Source of the DNA: DASTCZ01 sp035308165
GTDB lineage: Bacteria > Acidobacteriota > Terriglobia > Acidiferrales > UBA7541
Assembly: GCA_035308165.1 (NCBI GenBank)
Contig: DATGHC010000007.1
Span: 1-64,000, forward strand
DNA length: 64,000 nt
Direction: 5' to 3'
Below the pieces are notes generated by a model. It was not told the DNA's origin, searched no databases, and saw only the letters and a program-made list of their open reading frames with translations. The translations under genes and the position numbers were made by a program. This document shows, piece after piece, positions 57,234-64,000 of this stretch. Position 1 is the stretch's first letter. Every line of letters begins with the position of its first letter.

Positions 57234-59276
57234 ATGTACTACATATTCCTACGTGCGGCCTCAATGGTTGCCGCGACGATCGGCACCCTTTCCTACCTAT
57301 TCTTGATGATTTTGATAGTTGGTTACCGACGCCCTCGAACATTTGAGCGCGTTTTCTTCTTTCTCATGCTCGCTTTGTTCCTCTTCTACGCTGGTGCGCT
57401 CTTAAGCTTGAATGGCAGTCTTTACTACGAGGGACGCATACCGGCTGGTACGGAGAGATTCTCCGCGATTCTGATGAGTGTTGGATTGGTCCTTCTGCCC
57501 GGGTTGCTCTTACACACGCATCTTACCTACGACCGATTGCAAGCCAAAGCGCCGATGAAATTCGCGCAGAGAATTCTGATTGTAGTTGGCTATGCGCCAG
57601 GCTTCTTGATTGCGCTTTGGTTAGTCACGGAAACCTATGGTTACTTCAATTCTGCATGGAACATCGGAATCACAACAATCAATCGGCCATTCTTGGCATG
57701 GTCTATTTGGCTCATCGCGACTCTCGTCATCTGCACGAATTTCCAATTACGGTTTGCGCGCCTGGACCAAAAAGCAGCGACCGAATCTGAACGCACATTT
57801 TCAAAAGTTCGATTTCACCACTTTCTCTCAATTTGGTTGGCCGTCCTCGGACTAGCCGTTATTTACGTGTTATTCGGTATGGGAGTTTACAACCCTAGTA
57901 ACGAGCTGGCCCTGACCTTGATGCTCGCCGCGGGTGCAGTCCCCGGCGCGTTTATTTGCTACGCGATCGTGCGGTTCAACATTCTCGAAATTGGCGCGCA
58001 AAGGAATCTGGTTTACTCCGTATCGGCGGCGTTTCTCGCGCTGCTCTACCTCGGCGCCGTGCGTCGAGTGAGTGGATTACTTGAACCTGTGCTTCCTCCC
58101 GAGGCGACTTCAGCAATTCTGTTATTCATTCTTGTCGGATTCTTCGAGCCACTGCAGAGAGTTACTAGCCGGTTGCTCAAGCGCGGATTTCAGGAGCAGG
58201 TAGATCGACTGCAGAGACTAAGTTCCGAGTTGCAGCGGGAGGCGCAGCATGGAGACATGGGCCGGCTGATCGCGTTCGCCGAGGAAAGTATCAAGAAAGA
58301 ATTTGGACTGGAGGAAGTGCGGATTCGATTGAGCGGGAAGGGAGCGGAGAATGTAACTCAGGAGAGCAGCTCACCTAAGGATATTGAGAAGTCGCGACCA
58401 ACATGGGCGGGGCAGCCCGTGCGGCTACTTTTGGGAAAAGCAGGCGCGGATATTGGGGAATTGGAGGCGGTGCCCATCGGATCGGCAATTTCGGGAGAGA
58501 CGTCAGCGGCGATGGATTTTCTGGCGGAGCAATTGCCGGCGGTGATTGAACTTTGCCGATTGATTGAGCAGAAGCTGGTGCTCGAAAGGGAGTTGGATGA
58601 GCGAGAGCGGTTGGCGCTGGTGGGCCAAATGGCCACCAGCATTTCGCACAATCTGAAGAATCCGCTGGGCTCGATGAAGACCGTGTTGCAGGTGCAGCTC
58701 GAAAGCGCTGATCTGCCAGCTGAGGCGCGGCGCGATTTGACGATGGTGGTGGGCGAGATCGACCGTCTGGGGGTGAAGCTCAATCAGCTGCTGCGATACG
58801 CGCGGCCCGCAGTACGAGCGGGCGCAGGACCGCAGCGCGCCGAGGTGGGCATCGTGGCGGAACAAGTGGTTTCACTGCTACGGCACGAAGCTGACCGGCG
58901 CCGCTGTGCACTTTCCCTGACTGATGATTCAGGGGGAGCGGCAGTTCGCGGCTCGGAAGAACCACTTACGGACATCCTGAGCAACCTGATCGTGAACGCT
59001 ATCGAAGCGGTAGCCGAAGGCGGACGCGTCGTTGTGAGCCTGGCGTGCGACGGCGCAAATGCTGTTTTGGAGATTGCAGACGATGGACCGGGAATTCCCG
59101 CTGAATACCACGAGCGGTTGTTTCAGCCGTTCTTCACGACGAAGCCCAGCGGGACCGGGCTGGGGCTCGCCATCGTCGAACGGCGCGTGACGGAATTGGG
59201 AGGGTCGATTCATTGGGAGAGCCCTGCGGCGGGCGGGCGCGGGGCGCGATTTAGGGTGCGCCTGCCGGCAGCGTGA
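57234..59276 (+). CDS. Multipass sensor histidine kinase (PrsK/NtrB-like)
   Basis: 680 residues. The first 290 hold seven or eight membrane helices (ATIGTLSYLFLMILIVGY, VFFFLMLALFLFYAGALL, LILLFILVGFFEP-type segments). A GAF-like region of about 150 residues follows. The dimerisation H box is LVGQMATSISHNLKNPLGSM with phosphoacceptor His472. The ATPase boxes are NLIVNAIEAVAEGG (N), IADDGPGIPAEYHERLF (G1) and FFTTKPSGTGLGLAIVERRV (F/G2). The next gene, 13 bases on, encodes an NtrC-type regulator and is its evident partner. Confidence 0.92.
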   Translation: MYYIFLRAASMVAATIGTLSYLFLMILIVGYRRPRTFERVFFFLMLALFLFYAGALLSLNGSLYYEGRIPAGTERFSAILMSVGLVLLPGLLLHTHLTYDRLQAKAPMKFAQRILIVVGYAPGFLIALWLVTETYGYFNSAWNIGITTINRPFLAWSIWLIATLVICTNFQLRFARLDQKAATESERTFSKVRFHHFLSIWLAVLGLAVIYVLFGMGVYNPSNELALTLMLAAGAVPGAFICYAIVRFNILEIGAQRNLVYSVSAAFLALLYLGAVRRVSGLLEPVLPPEATSAILLFILVGFFEPLQRVTSRLLKRGFQEQVDRLQRLSSELQREAQHGDMGRLIAFAEESIKKEFGLEEVRIRLSGKGAENVTQESSSPKDIEKSRPTWAGQPVRLLLGKAGADIGELEAVPIGSAISGETSAAMDFLAEQLPAVIELCRLIEQKLVLERELDERERLALVGQMATSISHNLKNPLGSMKTVLQVQLESADLPAEARRDLTMVVGEIDRLGVKLNQLLRYARPAVRAGAGPQRAEVGIVAEQVVSLLRHEADRRRCALSLTDDSGGAAVRGSEEPLTDILSNLIVNAIEAVAEGGRVVVSLACDGANAVLEIADDGPGIPAEYHERLFQPFFTTKPSGTGLGLAIVERRVTELGGSIHWESPAAGGRGARFRVRLPAA

Positions 59277-59289
59277 GGAGAACAACCTA

Positions 59290-60696
59290 ATGCCCACAAA
59301 AACAATTCTGATCGTGGATGATGAGCCATCCGCTCGTTACGCGCAGCGGCGAGCGTTGGAACACTCGTATCGAATTGCGGAAGCAGACAGCGTTGCCGCG
59401 GCGCGGGAAGCGGTAGTGCGGGAGCGTCCGGAACTGGTTCTTCTGGATATAGTGATGAATGATGAAGATGGGCTTTCCTTTCTGCGTTGGATGCGCGAGC
59501 AGGGGCATGAGGAGCCGGTGATTGTGGTTTCCGCTCTGGATAATGCGCGGACGGCTGTGGATGCGTTGAAACTTGGCGCGGCGGATTACCTGGTGAAGGG
59601 ATTCGACATAGAAGAACTGCGAAAGCGTGTCGAAAACATGATGCGTCTGGCAACACTGGAGCGAGAAAACTCGCGACTCCGCGAGCGGCTGGTGACCGAA
59701 GGGCAATTTGGTCCGATGCTGGGGAGCACACCCGAAATGCGGAAGCTTTTTGAGATGGCCGCGCGAGTCGCCGAGACGGATGCGACGGTGTTGATCCTGG
59801 GAGAGAGCGGGACGGGTAAGGATTTGTTGGCACAGGAAATCCATGCGCGGTCGCCGCGCGCGGGGCGGCCGTTTGTGGCCGTGAACTGCGCGGCGCTGCC
59901 CGAAAACTTGATTGAATCGGAATTATTTGGATTCGAGAAGGGAGCGTTCACGGGCGCCGCGCAACAGAAAAAGGGGAAATTTGAGCTGGCCAGCGGAGGG
60001 ACGCTCTTCCTGGACGAAATCGGGGACATGAATCCGGTAACACAAGCGAAAGTCCTTCGAGCGCTGGAAAATCGCGTGATTGAGCGGCTGGGCGGAACGC
60101 AATCGATCCCCGTGGACGTGCGCGTAATCAGCGCAACGCACCGGGACTTGCCCACGGAAATCGCGGCGGGACGGTTCCGAGAGGATTTGTATTACCGTTT
60201 GCACGTGGTGACGCTGGAAGTGCCGCCGCTGCGCGCGCGCAAAGAAGATATTCCCTTGCTGGCTGCGGCGTTTGTGAAGCTGCATGGCTCAAAGGCGGAC
60301 CGCGTTGCGGACCTGGGCAGGGAAGCAATGGACGCAATTCAGAGATACGACTGGCCCGGAAACGTCCGTGAGCTGAAGAATGTGCTGGAGCGAAGTATGA
60401 TTTTCGCACGCGGCGAGGAGATCCAGACCGCCGATTTGCCGGAGGAGATTACCAGCAGCGGAGGAGGGCAATCGCGTCCGAGTACAACCCGCAGAGAAGA
60501 GCTTCCGCTCTCCGAACCCGATTTCCGTGACGCGAAGCGCAAATTCGAGATTGCCTACATTACTCGCCAGCTGGATCACAATAAGTGGAATGTCTCGCGG
60601 ACCGCGGCGGCGATTGGGCTGCACCGGCAGAGCTTGCAGGAAAAGTTGCGTGAATTGGGGATTCGCAGGCCGGGGCGTGCCTCGGCTGAAGAATAG
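59290..60696 (+). CDS. NtrC-type sigma-54-dependent response regulator
   Basis: 468 residues in three domains. The receiver has the acidic pair near its start (IVDDEPSARYAQR) and phosphoacceptor Asp in ELVLLDIVMNDEDG. The AAA+ domain has Walker A GESGTGKDLLAQEIH, the sigma-54 contact loop GAFTGA (in FEKGAFTGAAQQKKGKFE) and Walker B GTLFLDEIGDM. The Fis-type helix-turn-helix is at the end (NVSRTAAAIGLHRQSLQEKL). All residues for sigma-54 activation are intact. Coupled to the histidine kinase by a 13-base gap with GAGGAG. Confidence 0.96.
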   Translation: MPTKTILIVDDEPSARYAQRRALEHSYRIAEADSVAAAREAVVRERPELVLLDIVMNDEDGLSFLRWMREQGHEEPVIVVSALDNARTAVDALKLGAADYLVKGFDIEELRKRVENMMRLATLERENSRLRERLVTEGQFGPMLGSTPEMRKLFEMAARVAETDATVLILGESGTGKDLLAQEIHARSPRAGRPFVAVNCAALPENLIESELFGFEKGAFTGAAQQKKGKFELASGGTLFLDEIGDMNPVTQAKVLRALENRVIERLGGTQSIPVDVRVISATHRDLPTEIAAGRFREDLYYRLHVVTLEVPPLRARKEDIPLLAAAFVKLHGSKADRVADLGREAMDAIQRYDWPGNVRELKNVLERSMIFARGEEIQTADLPEEITSSGGGQSRPSTTRREELPLSEPDFRDAKRKFEIAYITRQLDHNKWNVSRTAAAIGLHRQSLQEKLRELGIRRPGRASAEE

Positions 60697-60794
60697 ACCT
60701 GGAATTGCGCCGCTTGAAGATGAAAAAAGTTTGCTTCCCAACTGCGGCTCGCTGAGAATGGATGGATTGGTGTAGAGATATTCGAGGGAGTTTC

Positions 60795-61559
60795 GTGGGC
60801 GAGAAATACATCGAATTCATCGGTGTATCAAAGGCGTTTGCCGACCACCCTGTGCTCGATAATGTGAGTTTTCAAGTCGAGCGGGGCCAGACGGCGGTCA
60901 TCATGGGCCGGAGCGGCGTCGGCAAATCGGTTTCCCTGAAGCACATCATGGGATTCCTGAAGCCGGACGCCGGTCGAATCATCGTGGCGGGCCAGGACAT
61001 AACGGACATGGATGAAGATCAGCTTGTGAGTATTCGCAAGCGGGTCACCATGGTTTTCCAGTCAGGCGCGCTGTTTGATTCGCTCACGGTTGGCGAAAAC
61101 ATTGCTTTTCCGCTCGAGGAACACGAAACCATAACCGCCGATGAAATTGACGCGCGTGTGCGCGAGCTCGCTGAGATGCTCGAGGTTACCGATCAGCTCG
61201 ACCGGCTTCCGTCGGAGTTGAGCACCGGCACGAAGCGCAACGTTGCCATCGCGCGGGCGCTGGCGCAGGATCCCGAAGCAATTCTCTATGACGAGCCCAC
61301 AACGATGGTGGACCCGTTGATGGCCACACACACCGGCGATCTGATTTTAAAGCTCAAGGAGACGCTGCACAAAACATCCATCGTCGTGACGCACGACACG
61401 CACCTGGCCAAGAAGCTGGGCGACATAGTTATTTTTTTACAAGACGGCCGCGTCAGTTTCTTTGGCCCGTGGAAGGATTTTGAGGCCACGAAGGATCCAT
61501 TCCTAAGAAATTTCAGGCTCCTGGACGAACTCATCCCCGAGCTGGATGTGACCGCGTGA
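60795..61559 (+). CDS. ABC transporter ATPase, MlaF-like
   Basis: 254 residues from GTG 60795, which has GGGAG at proper distance; ATG 60762 would give a longer form without a ribosome-binding site. Walker A is GRSGVGKSVSLKHI, the Q loop MVFQSGALFDSLTVGENIAF is very typical of MlaF/Mkl, Walker B AILYDEPTTMVDPL and the H loop VVTHD are intact. The signature is ELSTGTKRNVAIARAL instead of LSGGxxQR, as is usual in this subfamily. MlaF drives phospholipid transport with MlaE and MlaD, none of which are adjacent here. Confidence 0.88.
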   Translation: MGEKYIEFIGVSKAFADHPVLDNVSFQVERGQTAVIMGRSGVGKSVSLKHIMGFLKPDAGRIIVAGQDITDMDEDQLVSIRKRVTMVFQSGALFDSLTVGENIAFPLEEHETITADEIDARVRELAEMLEVTDQLDRLPSELSTGTKRNVAIARALAQDPEAILYDEPTTMVDPLMATHTGDLILKLKETLHKTSIVVTHDTHLAKKLGDIVIFLQDGRVSFFGPWKDFEATKDPFLRNFRLLDELIPELDVTA

Positions 61560-61598
61560 AGCGGGCAAGCCAGTCTCTCCGCGCATTAAAGTGAACGA

Positions 61599-63029
61599 AT
61601 GAGCCAGTCGACCCCGGCACCTCCAGGCTCCGTCCCCGAACTTCGACGCGTGATGGGTTTCTGGGATGTGCTGCTTTTTAATATCGCCACTGTCCTTGGC
61701 CCGCGCTGGATAGCGGCCGCAGCGCACAACGGGCAATCCTCGATCAGTTTGTGGATCATCGCGGCGATTATTTTCTTTGTGCCGACGGGACTTGTCATCA
61801 CCGAACTTTCCTCGCGCTTCCCGGACGAAGGCGGGCTTTACATCTGGACGAAAGAGGCCTTCGGTGATTTCCATGGCTTTGTCGCGGGCTGGAGCTACTG
61901 GTTCTACACCGTGTTTTATTTTCCGGGGCTGCTGCTGGCTAGCGCAGCCATGGGCGCCTACATCGGGGGCAGCGGGGCGGCCTCACTCACACAAAATCGT
62001 TCGTTTTTACTCGCTGTCTCCTTCGCATTGCTGATTGTCGCGGTGGGACTCAACATCATCGGGCTCAACATTGGCAAGTGGCTTCAAAATGCCGGAGGTG
62101 TGGCGACCTACGTTCCGCTGCTCATGTTGGTGGGCGTGGCGGCTTTGCTCTGGCGCTCACATGGTTCCGCGACGCATTTCACAGTGGCGGGGATGCTGCC
62201 GCATTGGAATCTCGATACGGTGAATTTCTGGTCGCAGATTGCATTTGCATTTGCAGGACTCGAACTGGTTTCAGCGATGAGCGGTGAAATCCGGGACCCG
62301 CGCCGGACGATGCCACGCGCGATTCTTGGCGCTGGAGTGATGATCGCTGCAATTTACGTTGCCGGGACGATTGCGGTATTGGCGCTCATGCCCGCCGGCC
62401 AGGTGGATCCGAAGAGCGGGGTTTTTGGAGCAATCACACTTGGATCGACGGCGCTTGGGTATGCAGCGTTGGGCGTATTGGCCGCAACGCTGGTGACGGT
62501 AGGAAACGCCGGAGGCGTTGGCTCGACTGTCGCGGGAATAGCGCGCGTCCCATTTATGGTGGGGATCGACCGGTATCTTCCGGCATTCTTTGGCAAGATG
62601 CATCCGCGGTGGAAGACGCCATACATCTCGATCCTCATTCAGGCGGGGCTTTCCGGAATGATCCTGCTGGTGATTCAAATCAATGAATCGGCGAACAGCG
62701 CATACCAGATTCTGGTGGATGCCGCCATTATTCTTTACTTCATTCCGTTTGTTTATATGTATGCCGCGGCTATCAAGCTGGCTTACCGCAGAGATCGCTC
62801 CGAGAACACATCAGCAGTATTGATCCCCGGGGGAAAGCCGGGCGTGTGGGTCGCAGGCGGATTGGGATTGCTGGTTGTCGCCGCGGGAATCGTACTTTCT
62901 TTTATCCCGCCCGGTGATACCGCGAACAAGTGGGCGTTTGAGGGCAAAGTCGTTGCTGGAACCGTCGGCTCAATCTTGTTGGGGCTGGCGCTGTATTTCC
63001 GCGAGAGAATAATCAAAGCTTTTCGATAG
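61599..63029 (+). CDS. APC-superfamily amino acid/amine permease
   Basis: 476 residues with about 12 hydrophobic segments. The first helix region has MGFWDVLLFNIATVLGPRWI, followed by LWIIAAIIFFVPTGLVITEL and SSRFPDEGGLYIWTKEAFGD, the classical APC signature. FAGLELVSAMSGEIRDPRRT and KTPYISILIQAGLSGMILL are also typical. Substrate is unknown; this type often moves amino acids or polyamines. It is 39 bases downstream of the ATPase. Confidence 0.92.
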   Translation: MSQSTPAPPGSVPELRRVMGFWDVLLFNIATVLGPRWIAAAAHNGQSSISLWIIAAIIFFVPTGLVITELSSRFPDEGGLYIWTKEAFGDFHGFVAGWSYWFYTVFYFPGLLLASAAMGAYIGGSGAASLTQNRSFLLAVSFALLIVAVGLNIIGLNIGKWLQNAGGVATYVPLLMLVGVAALLWRSHGSATHFTVAGMLPHWNLDTVNFWSQIAFAFAGLELVSAMSGEIRDPRRTMPRAILGAGVMIAAIYVAGTIAVLALMPAGQVDPKSGVFGAITLGSTALGYAALGVLAATLVTVGNAGGVGSTVAGIARVPFMVGIDRYLPAFFGKMHPRWKTPYISILIQAGLSGMILLVIQINESANSAYQILVDAAIILYFIPFVYMYAAAIKLAYRRDRSENTSAVLIPGGKPGVWVAGGLGLLVVAAGIVLSFIPPGDTANKWAFEGKVVAGTVGSILLGLALYFRERIIKAFR

Positions 63030-63040
63030 GACTACGGCGC

Positions 63041-63664
63041 TCAAGCTTTTCCGCGCGCGTCCAGGAGCCGCTCAATATATTTTGCGAGGACGTCAGCCTC
63101 AAGATTGACTGCGGTGCCTACCGCAAATCCCCGTAGATTTGTGTGCGCATAGGTGTAGGGAATAATCGCGAAGCCGGCGACACCTTCGCTCCACGACGCA
63201 ACCGTCAAGCTGATCCCGTCCACAGTGATGGACCCTTTTTCCGCGACATAGTGACGGATTTCGGACGGCACTAGAACTTCAAGCAACCAATTTCCATCCT
63301 CCGCCGTTGTCCTTTCAACGCTCACCGGAATCAGCCGCACGACTCGCCCCACGGCGTCCACATGGCCCTGCACAAAATGGCCGCCCATTTCCTTTCCAGC
63401 GGTGAGCGGGCGTTCCAAATTTACTTTTAGACCGGACTTCATTTCGCCAAATGTGGTGCGTTGCAATGTTTCGGGCGACAAATCCGCAACAAATGTTTCC
63501 GCGTCGCGCTCAACAATCGTCAGGCAGCATCCATTCACGGCAATGCTTCCGGCAATTTCCAGCGAAGCCGCCAATTTCGGCGCTCGCACGCGAATGCGGC
63601 CACCGCCGGCGCTGCATTCCAGCGATTCGATCACGCCTTGATGTTCAATGATCCCCGTAAACAT
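63041..63664 (-). CDS. ribE: Riboflavin synthase, alpha subunit
   Basis: 207 residues. Two lumazine-binding repeats are visible: repeat 1 begins MFTGIIEHQGVIESLE with SIAVNGCCLTIVERDAETF, and repeat 2 has GGHFVQGHVDAVGRVVRL with SITVDGISLTVASWSEG. Both halves needed for the dismutation of 6,7-dimethyl-8-ribityllumazine are present. Its start codon lies inside the end of the ribD gene (20-base overlap), so the two are coupled. Confidence 0.97.
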   Translation of the reverse strand: MFTGIIEHQGVIESLECSAGGGRIRVRAPKLAASLEIAGSIAVNGCCLTIVERDAETFVADLSPETLQRTTFGEMKSGLKVNLERPLTAGKEMGGHFVQGHVDAVGRVVRLIPVSVERTTAEDGNWLLEVLVPSEIRHYVAEKGSITVDGISLTVASWSEGVAGFAIIPYTYAHTNLRGFAVGTAVNLEADVLAKYIERLLDARGKA

Positions 63665-64000
63665 CGCGGAAGCTTCCTTCGATGCAAAGGTCAGGTCCGA
63701 ATTGTCGCACGGAAATGACGCGGAGAGACGGCATGTGAGTCAAACCTCTGCGCCCGGAGGCGCCAGTACCGAAGGTGGCGAATGGCACGGCATTTTCACC
63801 GAGCGTTCGCGGCGCAATGAACAGAATCAAACGGTCCACAAGCGACTCGCCGAGAAAAGCGCCGTTCAATTCGGCGCCCGCCTCGACAAGGGCATGAAGA
63901 ATTCCCCGCTTGCCGAGAGCCGCGAGGACAGCATCCAAATTAAGGCGGCCGCGGCGGGTGGGAACTTGCTCAATTTCAACACCCGCATGACGGAGCGCTC
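63645..64000 (-). CDS. ribD: RibD, C-terminal reductase part (truncated by the window edge)
   Basis: The last about 117 residues of the pyrimidine reductase domain are present and the frame runs off the right edge. Recognisable pieces are LRHAGVEIEQVP, NLDAVLAALGKRGILHALVE, AGAELNGAFLGESLVDRLIL and FIAPRTLG. The deaminase half would lie outside. It reduces the ribosylamino pyrimidine intermediate of riboflavin synthesis and overlaps ribE by 20 bases. Confidence 0.93.
   Translation of the reverse strand, partial: ALRHAGVEIEQVPTRRGRLNLDAVLAALGKRGILHALVEAGAELNGAFLGESLVDRLILFIAPRTLGENAVPFATFGTGASGRRGLTHMPSLRVISVRQFGPDLCIEGSFRDVYGDH

Overview
The window looks like a chromosomal segment of an Acidobacteriota bacterium. 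The strongest pointers are two secreted proteins of the acidobacterial VWFA-related family, a BlaI/BlaR1-type pair, many signal-peptide proteins carrying TPR or carboxypeptidase-regulatory-like domains, several ECF sigma/anti-sigma pairs and a moderately high GC content. No insertion sequence, prophage or CRISPR array was seen. Almost all of the DNA is coding and the genes are mostly intact.

Layout. 1-6.1 kb: a gene tail, a non-coding stretch, then a minus-strand cluster in which two near-identical VWFA-related genes flank a secreted protein of unknown function. 6.3-11.0 kb: a low-complexity protein, a soluble-lytic-transglycosylase-like enzyme and a PLP aminotransferase in one run. 11.1-17.6 kb: a DinB-like protein, two secreted proteins, a YtrA-type GntR repressor with a well-defined promoter/operator and an S33 hydrolase, then two unknown proteins. 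17.58-17.75 kb: a convergent intergenic region with strong, pseudoknot-capable RNA structure. 17.8-21.5 kb: two tandem TPR proteins and a beta-CASP metallo-beta-lactamase protein. 21.7-25.5 kb: small genes, then blaI-like repressor, M56 membrane sensor and a companion protein; the last two share a 27-29-residue repeat. 25.6-27.1 kb: a small basic peptide and a SagB-type oxidoreductase with a PqqD/RRE-like N-terminus, behind a good sigma-70 promoter. 27.1-31.6 kb: a Ser/Thr kinase, an RskA-type anti-sigma factor, its ECF sigma factor and tRNA-Ala(GGC). 31.9-34.1 kb: a second ECF/anti-sigma pair and a peroxiredoxin whose peroxidatic position is an in-frame TGA followed by a SECIS-like hairpin, so probably a selenoprotein. 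34.1-47.8 kb: a bipolar-charge protein, TPR proteins, RNase III, signal peptidase I, an AsmA-like protein, an S9 peptidase, a secreted unknown and UvrB. 48.0-53.5 kb: a family 2 glycosyltransferase, a Rossmann/DUF2520-like protein, an active/inactive M16 peptidase pair and a ComEA-like protein. 53.5-57.1 kb: RibBA and groES-groEL under a CIRCE operator. 57.2-60.7 kb: a histidine kinase and an NtrC-type activator preceded by a sigma-54-like promoter. 60.8-64.0 kb: an Mla-type ATPase, an APC permease, riboflavin synthase and the truncated end of RibD.

How the parts relate. The window combines housekeeping (uvrB, rnc, lepB, groESL, rib genes) with envelope and stress functions. Two ECF systems, a BlaI/BlaR-type protease-sensor system and a sigma-54 two-component system all look built to read envelope or redox conditions. 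The items most worth following are the selenocysteine peroxiredoxin, the structured RNA at 17.6 kb, the peptide/SagB pair and the repeat-sharing sensor/companion pair. All functional calls are by eye from motifs; no database search was possible.
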